Positions 56,067 through 64,000 of a DNA stretch of 64,000 nucleotides are shown here, piece by piece; position 1 is the stretch's first letter; the number at the start of each line of letters is the position of its first letter. Both the position numbers and the translations under genes were made by a program. The notes beneath the pieces were generated by a model. The model was not told the DNA's origin. It worked only from the letters and a program-made list of their open reading frames with translations, and ran no database searches. Where the stretch lies: NCBI RefSeq assembly GCF_014395425.1, contig NZ_CP060711.1, positions 2,604,001 through 2,668,000 on the forward strand, in the 5' to 3' direction. This DNA comes from Thermomonas brevis (GTDB taxonomy: Bacteria; Pseudomonadota; Gammaproteobacteria; Xanthomonadales; Xanthomonadaceae).

Positions 56067-56924
56067 TTACGGCACCGGAAATCCGCGCGCCGCCTGCCAC
56101 AGCGCATACCACGCATCCTTCGGCAGCGGCGCCGCGCAGGCTGTGGCGGCGGCGCGGATGCGGTCGGCGTTGGTGCTGCCGATGACGACGCTGGTGTCCG
56201 GAATCGTCGCCACCCAGCGCAGCAGCAGCGAGGCGGCGTCCAGCCCGAGTTCGTCGCCGATGGCGTGCAGCGCGTCGCGCAGCGGGATCGGCGGTTGCAG
56301 CAGGCCGCCGCCGCCCAGCGGCGACCACGCCTGCACTTCGGCGCCGCGCGCGCGGGTGGCATCCAGCGTGCCGTCCGCGAGCGCCGCGCTGTTTGCCAGA
56401 GACAGTTCGATCTGGTGCGCGGCGACGTCGAGCACGCCGTCGAACAGCGCCAGCGCATGCGGTCCGAAGTTGGACACGCCGAACGCGCCGATCCGTCCCG
56501 CCTTCCGCTCCTCGCGCACCCAGTCGGCGATCGCCGCCGGCTCCAGCAGCGGGTCGAAGCGGTGCAGCATCAGCACGTCCACGTAGTCGGTGCGCAGGTC
56601 GCGCAGGCTCGCATCCAGCGCCGCACGCAGGTGCCGCACCGACAGGTCGTAGTAGGGCAGCCCGCGCGCGTTGCCGGGGCTGTCGGCCTTGACGATGCCG
56701 ATCTTCGCCAGCAGCCGCAGCCGCTGGCGCAGCCCCGGACGCAGCGCCAGCGCGTTGCCCACCAGCGGGTTGGTGCCGTGGTCGCCGTAGATGTCGGCGA
56801 GGTCGAGGGTGTCGATGCCGGCGTCGAGCGCGGCCTCCAGCAGCGCCGCCACGCCGGCCGGCGAAAGGTTCGCGCCCCAGCTGCCGAAACGCATGGAACC
56901 GAGGATCGGCGTGGGCTGGGTCAT
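56067..56924 (-). CDS. Aldo/keto reductase
   Basis: This 285-residue NADPH oxidoreductase has the catalytic tetrad Asp44 and Tyr46 (DLADIYG), Lys74 (LLAKIGIV) and His121 (LMLHRFD), and the cofactor segment VVIGSTNADRIRAA. It resembles the YdhF-type group. The substrate is unknown. Its start is 43 bases from folC on the other strand, so both are read from a short divergent region. Confidence 0.88.
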   Translation of the reverse strand: MTQPTPILGSMRFGSWGANLSPAGVAALLEAALDAGIDTLDLADIYGDHGTNPLVGNALALRPGLRQRLRLLAKIGIVKADSPGNARGLPYYDLSVRHLRAALDASLRDLRTDYVDVLMLHRFDPLLEPAAIADWVREERKAGRIGAFGVSNFGPHALALFDGVLDVAAHQIELSLANSAALADGTLDATRARGAEVQAWSPLGGGGLLQPPIPLRDALHAIGDELGLDAASLLLRWVATIPDTSVVIGSTNADRIRAAATACAAPLPKDAWYALWQAARGFPVP

Positions 56925-56967
56925 GGCGGGCTATCGGTCGGCGGGGACGAGGCCGGATAATAGCGGG

Positions 56968-58236
56968 ATGCCCGCACGCTCTCTTGCCGACTGGCTCGAT
57001 TTCATCGAGCGCCAGCATCCGAAGACCATCGCCATGGGCCTGGACCGCGTGCGCGAGGTCGCCGCGCGGATGGGCCTCGCCAAGCCGGCCAGGAAAACCC
57101 TGGTCGTCGGCGGCACCAATGGCAAGGGTTCGACGGTCGCCTTCGCCGAGGCCATCGCCCGCGCGCAGGGACTGCGCGTCGGCGCATACACCTCGCCGCA
57201 CCTGCACCGCTACAACGAGCGCGTGCGCATCGACGGGCGCGACGCCGACGACGCGGCGCTGGTCGCCGGCTTCGAGGCGGTGGAAGCCGCGCGCGGCGAT
57301 GTCCCGCTGACCTATTTCGAATACGGCACGCTTTGCGCGCTATGGCTGTTCCAGCGCGAGGCGCTCGACCTCGCGGTGCTGGAGGTCGGCCTGGGCGGGC
57401 GGCTGGACGCGGTGAACATCGTCGATGCCGACGCCGCCATCGTCACCACGGTCGACCTGGACCACCAGGACTGGCTGGGCGGCGACATCGAGGCCATCGG
57501 CTTCGAGAAGGCCGGCATCGCGCGGCCGTTCAAGCCGCTGGTGCTGGGCGACGACGACCCGCCGGCCAGCGTGCTGAGGCACGCCTACGCCATCGGCGCG
57601 CAGGCGTGGCGGATCGCCAACGATTTCTTCGCCGAACGGATCGATGCGGAGCGCTGGCGCTGGCGCGAGGTCGGTTTCTCGATGGAGCTGCCGATGCCTG
57701 CGCTGGCCGCACCGGTGCAACTGCGCAACGCAGCCTGCGCGATCGCCGCGCTGCGCGCGCTGCGCTTGCGCATCGACCGCGAGGCGTACCGGCAGGGCGT
57801 GAGGGATGCCCAGGTTGCGGGACGGTTGCAGCGCTTCCAGCGCGACGGCGTCGAGGTGCTGGTGGACGTCGGCCACAACCCGCAGGCCGCGCGCGCGCTG
57901 GTGGCGTGGCTGCGTGCGCAGCTGCAGCGGCGCACGCTGGCGGTATACGCGGCGCTGGCCGACAAGGACGCGCCGGGCGTGGTCGAAGCGCTGGCCGACG
58001 CGGTGGACGGCTGGCATCTGGCCGGCACGCTCGACGCGGGTCCGCGCGGGCAGGCCGCCGACGCGCTGGCGAAGCGCCTGCACGGCACGCCGGCGGCGAA
58101 CGGCACGCGGCACGCCGATCTGGACGCGGGGTTGGCGGCGGCGCTGGCCGATGCCGCGCCGGACGGCCGCGTGCTGGCGTTCGGTTCGTTCCATGCCGCC
58201 GCGCAGGCGTTGCGCTACCTGAACGCCGCGGACTGA
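56968..58236 (+). CDS. folC: Dihydrofolate/folylpolyglutamate synthase
   Basis: FolC (422 residues) adds glutamate to dihydropteroate and to folates. The P-loop GTNGKGST is at 49-56, followed by YTSPHLHRYNERVRI and ARPFKPLVLGDDDPP; the C-terminal ligase domain has VDVGHNPQAARAL. The ATG at 56968 is chosen for the start MPARSLADWL; a longer frame overlaps the divergent gene. In many gammaproteobacteria folC, dedD, cvpA and purF are adjacent, as here except for cvpA. Confidence 0.95.
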   Translation: MPARSLADWLDFIERQHPKTIAMGLDRVREVAARMGLAKPARKTLVVGGTNGKGSTVAFAEAIARAQGLRVGAYTSPHLHRYNERVRIDGRDADDAALVAGFEAVEAARGDVPLTYFEYGTLCALWLFQREALDLAVLEVGLGGRLDAVNIVDADAAIVTTVDLDHQDWLGGDIEAIGFEKAGIARPFKPLVLGDDDPPASVLRHAYAIGAQAWRIANDFFAERIDAERWRWREVGFSMELPMPALAAPVQLRNAACAIAALRALRLRIDREAYRQGVRDAQVAGRLQRFQRDGVEVLVDVGHNPQAARALVAWLRAQLQRRTLAVYAALADKDAPGVVEALADAVDGWHLAGTLDAGPRGQAADALAKRLHGTPAANGTRHADLDAGLAAALADAAPDGRVLAFGSFHAAAQALRYLNAAD

Positions 58237-58260
58237 CCCGGCGGCGCGCGCCGGTATAAT
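58233..58260 (+). promoter_or_regulatory. Promoter for the SPOR-purF genes
   Basis: CTGACC (58233-58238), a 16-base spacer and a consensus TATAAT (58255-58260). The -35 overlaps the folC stop region, so dedD and purF can be expressed apart from folC. Confidence 0.65.
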
Positions 58261-58297
58261 TCGCTTCCCCACCGCGCCCCGCCGCCACGGATTCCCG

Positions 58298-59260
58298 ATG
58301 GATGCTTCGTTGAAACAGCGCCTGGTCGGCGCGGCCGTGCTGGTCGCGCTGGCGGTCATCTTCCTGCCGCTGCTGGTCAAGGGGCCGGCGCCCGACAGCG
58401 GCGTGTCCGACGTGTCCCTGCGCGTTCCGCCCGAACCCAAGCCCGCCGCCGACGGCATGGTTACCCAGGATCTGCCGCTGGTCGCGCCCGCCGCCGCGCC
58501 CGCGGGCGGCGTGTCCGGCATGCCGGCCGCCGAGCCTGCCGACGCCGCGGCCGAACCCGCGCCGGCGCCCGATGCGGCGACGCCGCTCGCTGCGGTGGCG
58601 GCCGGCGACTACGCGGTCAGTTTCGGCAACTACGCCAATGCCGCCGACGCCGACAAGGTGATCGCGGCGCTGCAATCCGCCGGGCTGCCCGGCTATCGCG
58701 AAGCGGTGACGCTGGCCGGCAAGCAGGCCCAGCGCGTGCGCATCGGTCCGTTCGCCGATCGCGCGATGGCCGAATCGGCGCGGCTGCGCGCGACGCAGGT
58801 GCGCACCGACGTCGACACCAAGGTCGTGGTGCTGGACGCCGCGACGCCGGCCGAAGCGCCCGCCCCGGCGACGAAGCCGGAAGCGCCGCCGCCGTCCAAG
58901 CCCGTCGAGCAGAAGCCCGTCGCGAAACCGGAACAGAAGCCCGCAACCAAGCCCGAACCGCCCAAGCCGGCCGCGATCGTCGCCAAGCCCGAACCGCCGG
59001 CGACCAAGCCCGCCAATCCGGCCGGCACCGGCTTCGCCGTGCAGATCGGCGCGTTCGCCGATGCCGCCGCCGCCACCGCGCTTCGCGACAAGCTGCGCGC
59101 CGCCGGCTTCAACGCCTTCACCGATTCGGTGGACACCGACGGCGGCCGGCGCACCCGCGTGCGCGTCGGCCCGGTCATGACCCGCGCCGAGGCCGATGCC
59201 CTGAAGGCGCAGGTCAAGGCCAAGGCCGGCGTCGACGGCATGGTGCGCCCGCATCCCTGA
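58298..59260 (+). CDS. Membrane protein with two SPOR domains (DedD-like)
   Basis: The 320-residue protein has a single N-terminal membrane helix (about 9-27), an Ala/Pro-rich stretch, a first SPOR domain (about 104-182, DYAVSFGNYANAADADKVI), a Lys/Pro-rich linker (about 185-242) and a second SPOR domain (about 244-318, FAVQIGAFADAAAATALRDK). SPOR domains bind denuded glycan at the division septum. DedD of E. coli has one such domain; position between folC and purF supports the DedD link. Confidence 0.85.
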   Translation: MDASLKQRLVGAAVLVALAVIFLPLLVKGPAPDSGVSDVSLRVPPEPKPAADGMVTQDLPLVAPAAAPAGGVSGMPAAEPADAAAEPAPAPDAATPLAAVAAGDYAVSFGNYANAADADKVIAALQSAGLPGYREAVTLAGKQAQRVRIGPFADRAMAESARLRATQVRTDVDTKVVVLDAATPAEAPAPATKPEAPPPSKPVEQKPVAKPEQKPATKPEPPKPAAIVAKPEPPATKPANPAGTGFAVQIGAFADAAAATALRDKLRAAGFNAFTDSVDTDGGRRTRVRVGPVMTRAEADALKAQVKAKAGVDGMVRPHP

Positions 59261-59317
59261 GCCGGCGCGCAGGCGCCGCCGCAGCAACACACAACAGATC
59301 CAACAGGAAAGACATCC

Positions 59318-60787
59318 ATGTGCGGCATCGTCGGAATCGTCGGCCAGAGCGAAGTGGCCGGGCTGTTGTATGACGGCCTGACCGTCCTCCAGCATCGCGG
59401 CCAGGACGCCGCGGGCATCGCCACCGCGGACGGCGGCAAGCTGCACGTGCACAAGGGCAACGGCTTGGTGCGCGACGTGTTCGACGCGAAGTCGATGGCG
59501 CTGCTGGACGGCCGCGTCGGCATCGCCCACTGCCGCTATCCCACCGCGGGCAGCGAGGGCAGCGACGAGGCGCAGCCGTTCTACGTCAACTCGCCGTTCG
59601 GCATCGCGCTGGCGCACAACGGCAACCTGACCAATACCGAGGCGCTGCGCCGCGAGGTGTTCGAGCAGGACCGCCGCAACGTCAACACCGAGTCCGATTC
59701 GGAAGTGCTGCTCAACGTGTTCGCGCACGAACTGGACACGCAGAAGGCGCTGACGCCGGACGCCGTGTTCGCCGCGCTGGAGGGCGTGAACCGCCGCGCC
59801 AAGGGCGGCTACGCGGTGGTCTGCACGGTGCTCGGGCTGGGGCTGGTGGCGTTCCGCGACCCGCACGGCATCCGCCCGCTGGTGCTGGGCAAGCGCGCGA
59901 CGGCGGCGGGCGAGGAATACATCGTCGCCTCCGAATCGGTGGCGCTGGACGTGCTGGGCTTCGAGCGCGTGCGCGACGTCGAGCCGGGCGAGGGCATCGT
60001 GGTGACCGCGCGCGGCGAGCTGTTCTCGCGCCAGTGCGCGCCGGCCGAGGCGCACACCACCTGCATTTTCGAATACGTCTACTTCGCGCGCCCGGATTCG
60101 ATGATCGAGAACATCTCGGTGCACAAGGCGCGCATGCGCATGGGCGTGACGCTGGGCGAGAAGATCCTGCGCGAGCGGCCCGACCACGACATCGACGTGG
60201 TGATCCCGATCCCCGACACCAGCCGCGACTCCGCGCTGGAGATCGCGAATGTCCTCGGCGTGAAATACCGCGAGGGCTTCATCAAGAACCGCTACGTCGG
60301 CCGCACCTTCATCATGCCGGGGCAGGGCGAGCGCGCGAAGTCGGTGAAGCGCAAGCTCAACCCGATCCCGCTGGAGTTCCGCAACCGCGTGGTGCTGCTG
60401 GTGGACGATTCCATCGTGCGCGGCACCACCAGCAAGCAGATCGTGCAGATGGCGCGCGACGCCGGCGCGAAGAAGGTCTACTTGGCCTCGGCCGCGCCGC
60501 CGGTGCGCTACCCGAACGTCTACGGCATCGACATGCCGTCCAGCGAGGAGCTGGTGGCGCACGGCCGCAGCGAGAAGGAAATCGAGCAGCTGCTGGGCTG
60601 CGACTGGCTGATCTACCAGGACCTGTCCGACCTGGAAGCGGCGGTGGCCGGGCCGAAGTTCCCGGGCCGCAAGTTCGACAGCTCCTGCTTCAACGGCGAA
60701 TACGTGACCGGCATCGACGCCGATTACTTCGAGCGGCTGCGGCAGCTGCGGTCGGACGAGGCGAAGAAGAAGCGGAGAGAGTCGTAG
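59318..60787 (+). CDS. purF: Amidophosphoribosyltransferase
   Basis: PurF (489 residues) makes 5-phosphoribosylamine from PRPP and glutamine, the first committed step of purine synthesis. After removal of Met1 the nucleophile is Cys2 ([10 protein letters not shown]); the PRPP-binding loop [15 protein letters not shown] is at about 358-372. The C-terminal half has the phosphoribosyltransferase fold. It lies 57 bases after the SPOR gene, where cvpA normally intervenes. Confidence 0.98.
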   Translation: MCGIVGIVGQSEVAGLLYDGLTVLQHRGQDAAGIATADGGKLHVHKGNGLVRDVFDAKSMALLDGRVGIAHCRYPTAGSEGSDEAQPFYVNSPFGIALAHNGNLTNTEALRREVFEQDRRNVNTESDSEVLLNVFAHELDTQKALTPDAVFAALEGVNRRAKGGYAVVCTVLGLGLVAFRDPHGIRPLVLGKRATAAGEEYIVASESVALDVLGFERVRDVEPGEGIVVTARGELFSRQCAPAEAHTTCIFEYVYFARPDSMIENISVHKARMRMGVTLGEKILRERPDHDIDVVIPIPDTSRDSALEIANVLGVKYREGFIKNRYVGRTFIMPGQGERAKSVKRKLNPIPLEFRNRVVLLVDDSIVRGTTSKQIVQMARDAGAKKVYLASAAPPVRYPNVYGIDMPSSEELVAHGRSEKEIEQLLGCDWLIYQDLSDLEAAVAGPKFPGRKFDSSCFNGEYVTGIDADYFERLRQLRSDEAKKKRRES

Positions 60788-60803
60788 CCGTGGGTTCTGC
60801 GCT

Positions 60804-60952
60804 GGGCGCATGTCGGGGGAAGCGTTTCAAGTCCTGCCCGGCCCTCCGGCACAGCCGTCGGGCGTTCGAAGCGCCGCAGACCAGTGGTCTGCAAACGGCG
60901 CTTCTCACCCCCGATACTCGCTTGGTTGAAACGCATCCCCCGACGCGCGCCC
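60804..60952. repeat. 149-bp nested palindromic element after purF
   Basis: Terminal inverted repeats 60804-60830 and 60926-60952 match at 24 of 27 positions (core GTCGGGGG.. and GCGTTTCAA). Inside lie GAAGCGCCG (60868-60876) with CGGCGCTTC (60896-60904) and the innermost GCAGACC/GGTCTGC. No ORF is inside. The form is that of a miniature inverted-repeat element; flanking target-site duplications are not evident. Confidence 0.7.
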
Positions 60953-60974
60953 TCGTGACTGTTTCGTTGTCGAT

Positions 60975-61790
60975 ATGAAGAGCCTGTTTGACGCCGCTCG
61001 CGCCTGCCTCGATGCCGCCACGCCGGACGACAAGCCCGCGCTGACGCTGGCGATGGCCGCCGCCTTCGCGCGCGGCGAGCTGGCGATTCCCGACGACGCG
61101 CCGCCGCCAGAGCCGATCCGGATGCCGGGCCGGCCCGCACGCCCGACGCTGGTGCATCCGCGCGATCTACCGCGCCGCGGCTTCGGCAGCGACGAAGGCC
61201 GAGCCGCCTTCATCCACGCGGTGGCCCACATCGAGTTCAACGCGATGGACCTGGCCTGGGACGCGGTCTACCGCTTCCGCGGCATGCCGCCCGAGTTCTA
61301 TGTGGACTGGGTTTCGGTGGCGAACGACGAGGCGCGGCACTTCGACATGCTGCGCGCGCGGCTGCGCGAATTCGGCCGCGACTACGGCGACTTCGACGCC
61401 CACAACGGCCTGTGGGAGATGGCGGAGAAGACCGCGCACGACGGCCTCGCCCGCATGGCGCTGGTGCCGCGCGTGCTGGAGGCGCGCGGGCTGGACGTCA
61501 CGCCCGGCATGATCGTGAAGCTGCGTTCGCTGGGCGACGACGCCACCGCCGGCATCCTCAACGTGATCCTGCGCGAGGAAGTGGCGCACGTCGCCGCCGG
61601 CTCGCGCTGGTACCGCTGGCACTGCGAGCGCGCCGGCGTGGAGCCGCGCGCGCGCTTCCGCGAACTGCTGCGCGAATACGCCAGCGGCGTGCTGCACAAG
61701 CCGTTCAATACGCAGGCGCGGCTGGAAGCGGGGTTCGACGCCGAGGAACTGGAAAGCCTGCTGGCCGAGGCGGACGCGGCGTCGCATTGA
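60975..61790 (+). CDS. DUF455 ferritin-like protein
   Basis: The 271-residue protein has the ferritin-like di-iron pattern of DUF455: HIEFNAMDLAWDAVYRF (about 83-99), ANDEARHFDMLRARL (about 116-130) and LREEVAHVAAGSRWY (about 197-211), giving the E, ExxH, E and ExxH ligand set. It is related to MiaE-type tRNA hydroxylases, but the substrate of DUF455 proteins is not established. It is transcribed from the region of the palindromic element. Confidence 0.85.
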   Translation: MKSLFDAARACLDAATPDDKPALTLAMAAAFARGELAIPDDAPPPEPIRMPGRPARPTLVHPRDLPRRGFGSDEGRAAFIHAVAHIEFNAMDLAWDAVYRFRGMPPEFYVDWVSVANDEARHFDMLRARLREFGRDYGDFDAHNGLWEMAEKTAHDGLARMALVPRVLEARGLDVTPGMIVKLRSLGDDATAGILNVILREEVAHVAAGSRWYRWHCERAGVEPRARFRELLREYASGVLHKPFNTQARLEAGFDAEELESLLAEADAASH

Positions 61791-61850
61791 CCCGCCCGTC
61801 ACCGTCGCGCGGGCAGACTCGTGGCTGACATCCGCCACGATGGAGCCGCC

Positions 61851-62339
61851 ATGCGCACTGCCCATTGGATCCTGATTGCCGTGTTCGCCGCCGTCGGCAC
61901 CGCCTGCACCCGGCCCGCGAGTACCGACGCGGACGCGACGCCGGTGCAGCATCCCGAGTCCACCGCGGCCGCCATGCGCGGCGATCCGCCGCTACCGGCC
62001 GATGCGCCGCCGCTCGCCACGCCGGCGACGCTGCACTTCCACGCCAACGGATTTTCGCCGGCGTGGCGGGTGGAGGGCGAGGGCGAGACGCTGAAGATCG
62101 ACGTGCCCGAACACGGCCGCACCGAACCGGGATACGTCACGGTCACCGCCAGCCACAGCAAGGACGGCAGCTTCGAAATCTACAGCGGCAAGAATGGGGC
62201 GACGGAGTACACCCTGACCCTGGATGGAAAGGCGCCCTGCAACATCGCCGGCGACGAAGACGGGCGCCGCGATCGCGAGTTCGAGGCCATCCTCACCTAC
62301 GGCGAAACGGTCTACAAGGGATGCGCGGATCGGCGATGA
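61851..62339 (+). CDS. Secreted or lipoprotein COG3650-like protein, copy 1
   Basis: The 162-residue protein starts MRTAHWILIAVFAAVGTAC, with GTAC as a weak lipobox. After a Pro/Ala linker comes a domain with ANGFSPAWRVEGEG and a final C-x-x-x-G...FEAILTYGETVYKGCA, which matches in order the [12 protein letters not shown] and TRYSGCA ends of the next gene. COG3650-like proteins are predicted periplasmic proteins of unknown function. GGAG (61842-61845) supports the ATG at 61851. Its stop overlaps the next start (ATGA). Confidence 0.75.
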   Translation: MRTAHWILIAVFAAVGTACTRPASTDADATPVQHPESTAAAMRGDPPLPADAPPLATPATLHFHANGFSPAWRVEGEGETLKIDVPEHGRTEPGYVTVTASHSKDGSFEIYSGKNGATEYTLTLDGKAPCNIAGDEDGRRDREFEAILTYGETVYKGCADRR

Positions 62340-62830
62340 ACACGACCTGCGGCTTGATGTCGATGACGGCGCGCCGCTGCCTCGCGGTAGCGATCGTGCC
62401 GATGCTGCTCGCCGCCTGCACGGCGACGCAGCGGTCTCCGGATGACGCAGCGGGCACGCGAGACCGCACTGGGCCGGCAACGCCGCCAGCCGCCGTTGCC
62501 GCTCCCGCGGCGCAGGACGCGGAAGCGGCAACGGGCCAATGGCACGTCCTCGGCACCGAACCGTTCTGGAGCGTCCGTGTCGATGGCGCGTCGCTGCTGT
62601 TCGCCACGCCCGAGGATCCCGAGGGCCAGACGTTGGCGGCGCGCGGGGAGCGGAAAAACGATGCGATCGAGTTCCGCGGCGAAGATCGCGGCAAGCCGTT
62701 CGTCCTGCGGCTGATGCGCGGGGAATGCAGCGACGGCATGTCCGACCGGCGCTACGCGTACAACGCCATCTTCGAGATCGCCGGCACGCGCTACAGCGGC
62801 TGTGCGAATGAAGGATTGGACGCCGGTTAA
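62336..62830 (+). CDS. COG3650-like lipoprotein, copy 2
   Basis: The 164-residue protein has a lipoprotein signal ([19 protein letters not shown] after a short start; lipobox LAAC) and the family core [15 protein letters not shown]...[12 protein letters not shown] and [20 protein letters not shown] with closing Cys residues. The start overlaps copy 1 (ATGA), and both proteins share the core layout, so they look like a tandem duplication that has diverged. Its stop overlaps the lpxH stop on the other strand. Confidence 0.8.
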   Translation: MNTTCGLMSMTARRCLAVAIVPMLLAACTATQRSPDDAAGTRDRTGPATPPAAVAAPAAQDAEAATGQWHVLGTEPFWSVRVDGASLLFATPEDPEGQTLAARGERKNDAIEFRGEDRGKPFVLRLMRGECSDGMSDRRYAYNAIFEIAGTRYSGCANEGLDAG

Positions 62831-63558
62831 CCCACCGGTAGCGCGACGAGATCCGCGCCGCCGGCATCCACCCGCAGCAGCGACCCCTGCTCGTACCAGT
62901 CGCCCAGCACGATGCGGGTCTTGCCGCCACCTTCGTCGTGGATGGCGGGACGATGCGTGTGGCCGTGGATCATGCGCTTCACGCCGAAGTGCCCGAACCA
63001 GTCCTGCACGGTGGCGGGCGCCACGTCGCCGATGGTTTCCGCCATGCCCTTCGATACCAGCTCGCCGTAGCGCGCCTTGCTGGCGGCGCGCGCCTGCGCG
63101 GCGAAGGCCAGCCGCGCCGCCAGCGGCTGTGCCAGGAACTGCGCCTGCCACTGCGGGTCGCGGGTCTGCGCGCGGAACTGCTGGTAGGCGGTGTCGTCGG
63201 TGCACAGCAGATCGCCGTGCAGGAGCAGGGTGGGCTCGCCGTAGAGGTCCACGACAGTGGGATCGTCGAGTAGGATCATGCCGCTGCGCGCGGCATAGGC
63301 TTCGCCGAGCAGGAAGTCGCGGTTGCCGCGGATGAAATAGGTCGGCACGCCGGCATCGGCCAGCGCGCGCAGGCGGTCGGCGACGAACGCGCCGGCGTCG
63401 GACGGGTCGTCGTCGCCCACCCAGGCCTCGAACAGGTCGCCGAGGATGTAGAGCGCATCGGCACTGCGCGCCTCGCCGTCGAGGAAACGGCCGAACAGCG
63501 CGGTGATCTCCGGACGTTCCGGGTCGAGGTGCAGGTCGGAAACGAAAAGCGTGGTCAT
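62827..63558 (-). CDS. lpxH: UDP-2,3-diacylglucosamine diphosphatase
   Basis: LpxH (243 residues) hydrolyses UDP-2,3-diacylglucosamine to lipid X in lipid A synthesis. The di-metal phosphoesterase motifs are [10 protein letters not shown] (Asp8, His10), [12 protein letters not shown] (about 39-50), GNRDF (about 78), LLHGD (about 113) and IHGHTHRP (about 192). The length fits LpxH. It converges with the COG3650-like pair. Confidence 0.95.
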   Translation of the reverse strand: MTTLFVSDLHLDPERPEITALFGRFLDGEARSADALYILGDLFEAWVGDDDPSDAGAFVADRLRALADAGVPTYFIRGNRDFLLGEAYAARSGMILLDDPTVVDLYGEPTLLLHGDLLCTDDTAYQQFRAQTRDPQWQAQFLAQPLAARLAFAAQARAASKARYGELVSKGMAETIGDVAPATVQDWFGHFGVKRMIHGHTHRPAIHDEGGGKTRIVLGDWYEQGSLLRVDAGGADLVALPVG

Positions 63559-63582
63559 GCGCCGATTGTAGGGCGGCGGGCG

Positions 63583-64000
63583 TCAGCGCAGCGCGCGCAG
63601 TTCCGCCAGCTCCGGCAGCCACGCCGCCTTGGCGGACAGGATGGCGATGGCGGCGTCGAGTTCCTTGCGCGCGTCGGCGCGCTGGCCCGAGGCGAACAGC
63701 GCGCGGGCAAGGACGCCGTGCGCCAGCCCGGTGTCGCGATGATCGTCGCCGATCGTGGCGGCGAACATCGCGATGGCCTTGCGCGCTTGCTCGGCAGCGG
63801 CGCCGGCATCGTGCGATGCGAGCTGCGTCCGGGCCAGCGTCATCAGGGCAAACGCCTCGCGACGGCTGTCGGGCGAGGATGCGTGCGCGCGCTCCAGCGC
63901 CATGCGCGCGTGCTGGGATGCGGGCGCGGGCAGGCCATTGGCGAGTTCGGCCAAGGCCAGCGTCCACAGCACGCTCGGCGCTTCTTCGGCGGCGTCGCCG
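63583..64000 (-). CDS. TPR-containing protein, C-terminal part (5' end outside window)
   Basis: The open frame continues to the edge of the window, so the start lies beyond 64000. The visible part (about 139 residues) has repeating helix pairs such as LARTQLASHDAGAAAEQARKAI and LARALFASGQRADARKELDAAI with TPR-type spacing, ending LPELAELRALR. Such tails occur on tetratricopeptide adaptors and on some TPR-bearing kinases; the full role cannot be judged. Confidence 0.7.
   Translation of the reverse strand, partial: GDAAEEAPSVLWTLALAELANGLPAPASQHARMALERAHASSPDSRREAFALMTLARTQLASHDAGAAAEQARKAIAMFAATIGDDHRDTGLAHGVLARALFASGQRADARKELDAAIAILSAKAAWLPELAELRALR

Noticed and set aside
57530-60811. A 1093-codon minus-strand frame over folC, the SPOR gene and purF
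   Set aside because: Shadow of three well-supported plus-strand genes; Gly/Arg-rich repetitive product.

Overview
The window is a high-GC gammaproteobacterial chromosome segment. The gene order and protein sequences fit the Xanthomonadaceae/Lysobacteraceae (Lysobacter, Luteimonas, Thermomonas or Xanthomonas relatives); the genus cannot be fixed from sequence reading alone. Supporting signs are the unbroken run rplJL-rpoBC-rpsLG-fusA-tuf-S10-spc-alpha, class II DAHP synthase, a TorF-type porin, an S46 dipeptidyl-peptidase and a prpB-prpC pair. There are no insertion sequences, phage genes, CRISPR arrays, tRNAs or rRNAs. || Region 1 (1-28680) is the transcription and translation super-cluster: the end of rplJ, rplL, rpoB, rpoC, the str operon (rpsL, rpsG, fusA, tuf), the S10 operon (rpsJ to rpsQ), the spc operon (rplN to secY) and the alpha operon (rpsM, rpsK, rpsD, rpoA, rplQ), closed by a strong intrinsic terminator. 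Its spacers hold most of the unexplained structure: a long rplL-rpoB hairpin, a nearly identical hairpin at the same distance from the -10 box in the rpsL and rpsJ leaders, a boxA-like site just before rpsJ (NusE), a closing stem between rpsL and rpsG, and terminator-like hairpins inside the spc operon. rpmJ (L36) is not at its common place between secY and rpsM. || Region 2 (28680-43770) is mostly metabolic: dsbB, class II DAHP synthase with a secreted YCF48-like protein, a lipoprotein amidase, a DUF2127 membrane protein, bipA, a cyclophilin, a class I aminotransferase, malate dehydrogenase, a membrane diguanylate cyclase, prpB and prpC (methylcitrate cycle, without acnD or prpF here) and a beta-class glutathione transferase. 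|| Region 3 (43860-64000) has a SleB-like hydrolase, fadH, an OmpA-family protein, an unknown secreted protein, an RsuA-type pseudouridine synthase, threonine degradation genes kbl and tdh split by a TorF-like porin, an S46 peptidase, DUF3224, a histidine phosphatase, an aldo/keto reductase, folC, a double-SPOR protein and purF (with cvpA missing between the last two), a DUF455 ferritin-like protein, two tandem COG3650-like secreted proteins, lpxH and the end of a TPR protein. Two intergenic palindromic elements (41748-41826 and 60804-60952) and one dRS3-like inverted repeat (13979-14048) look like dispersed repeats. || I did not find a clear new multi-gene system. The best leads are RNA-level: the twin leader hairpins of the str and S10 operons and the boxA-like site in the nusE leader.
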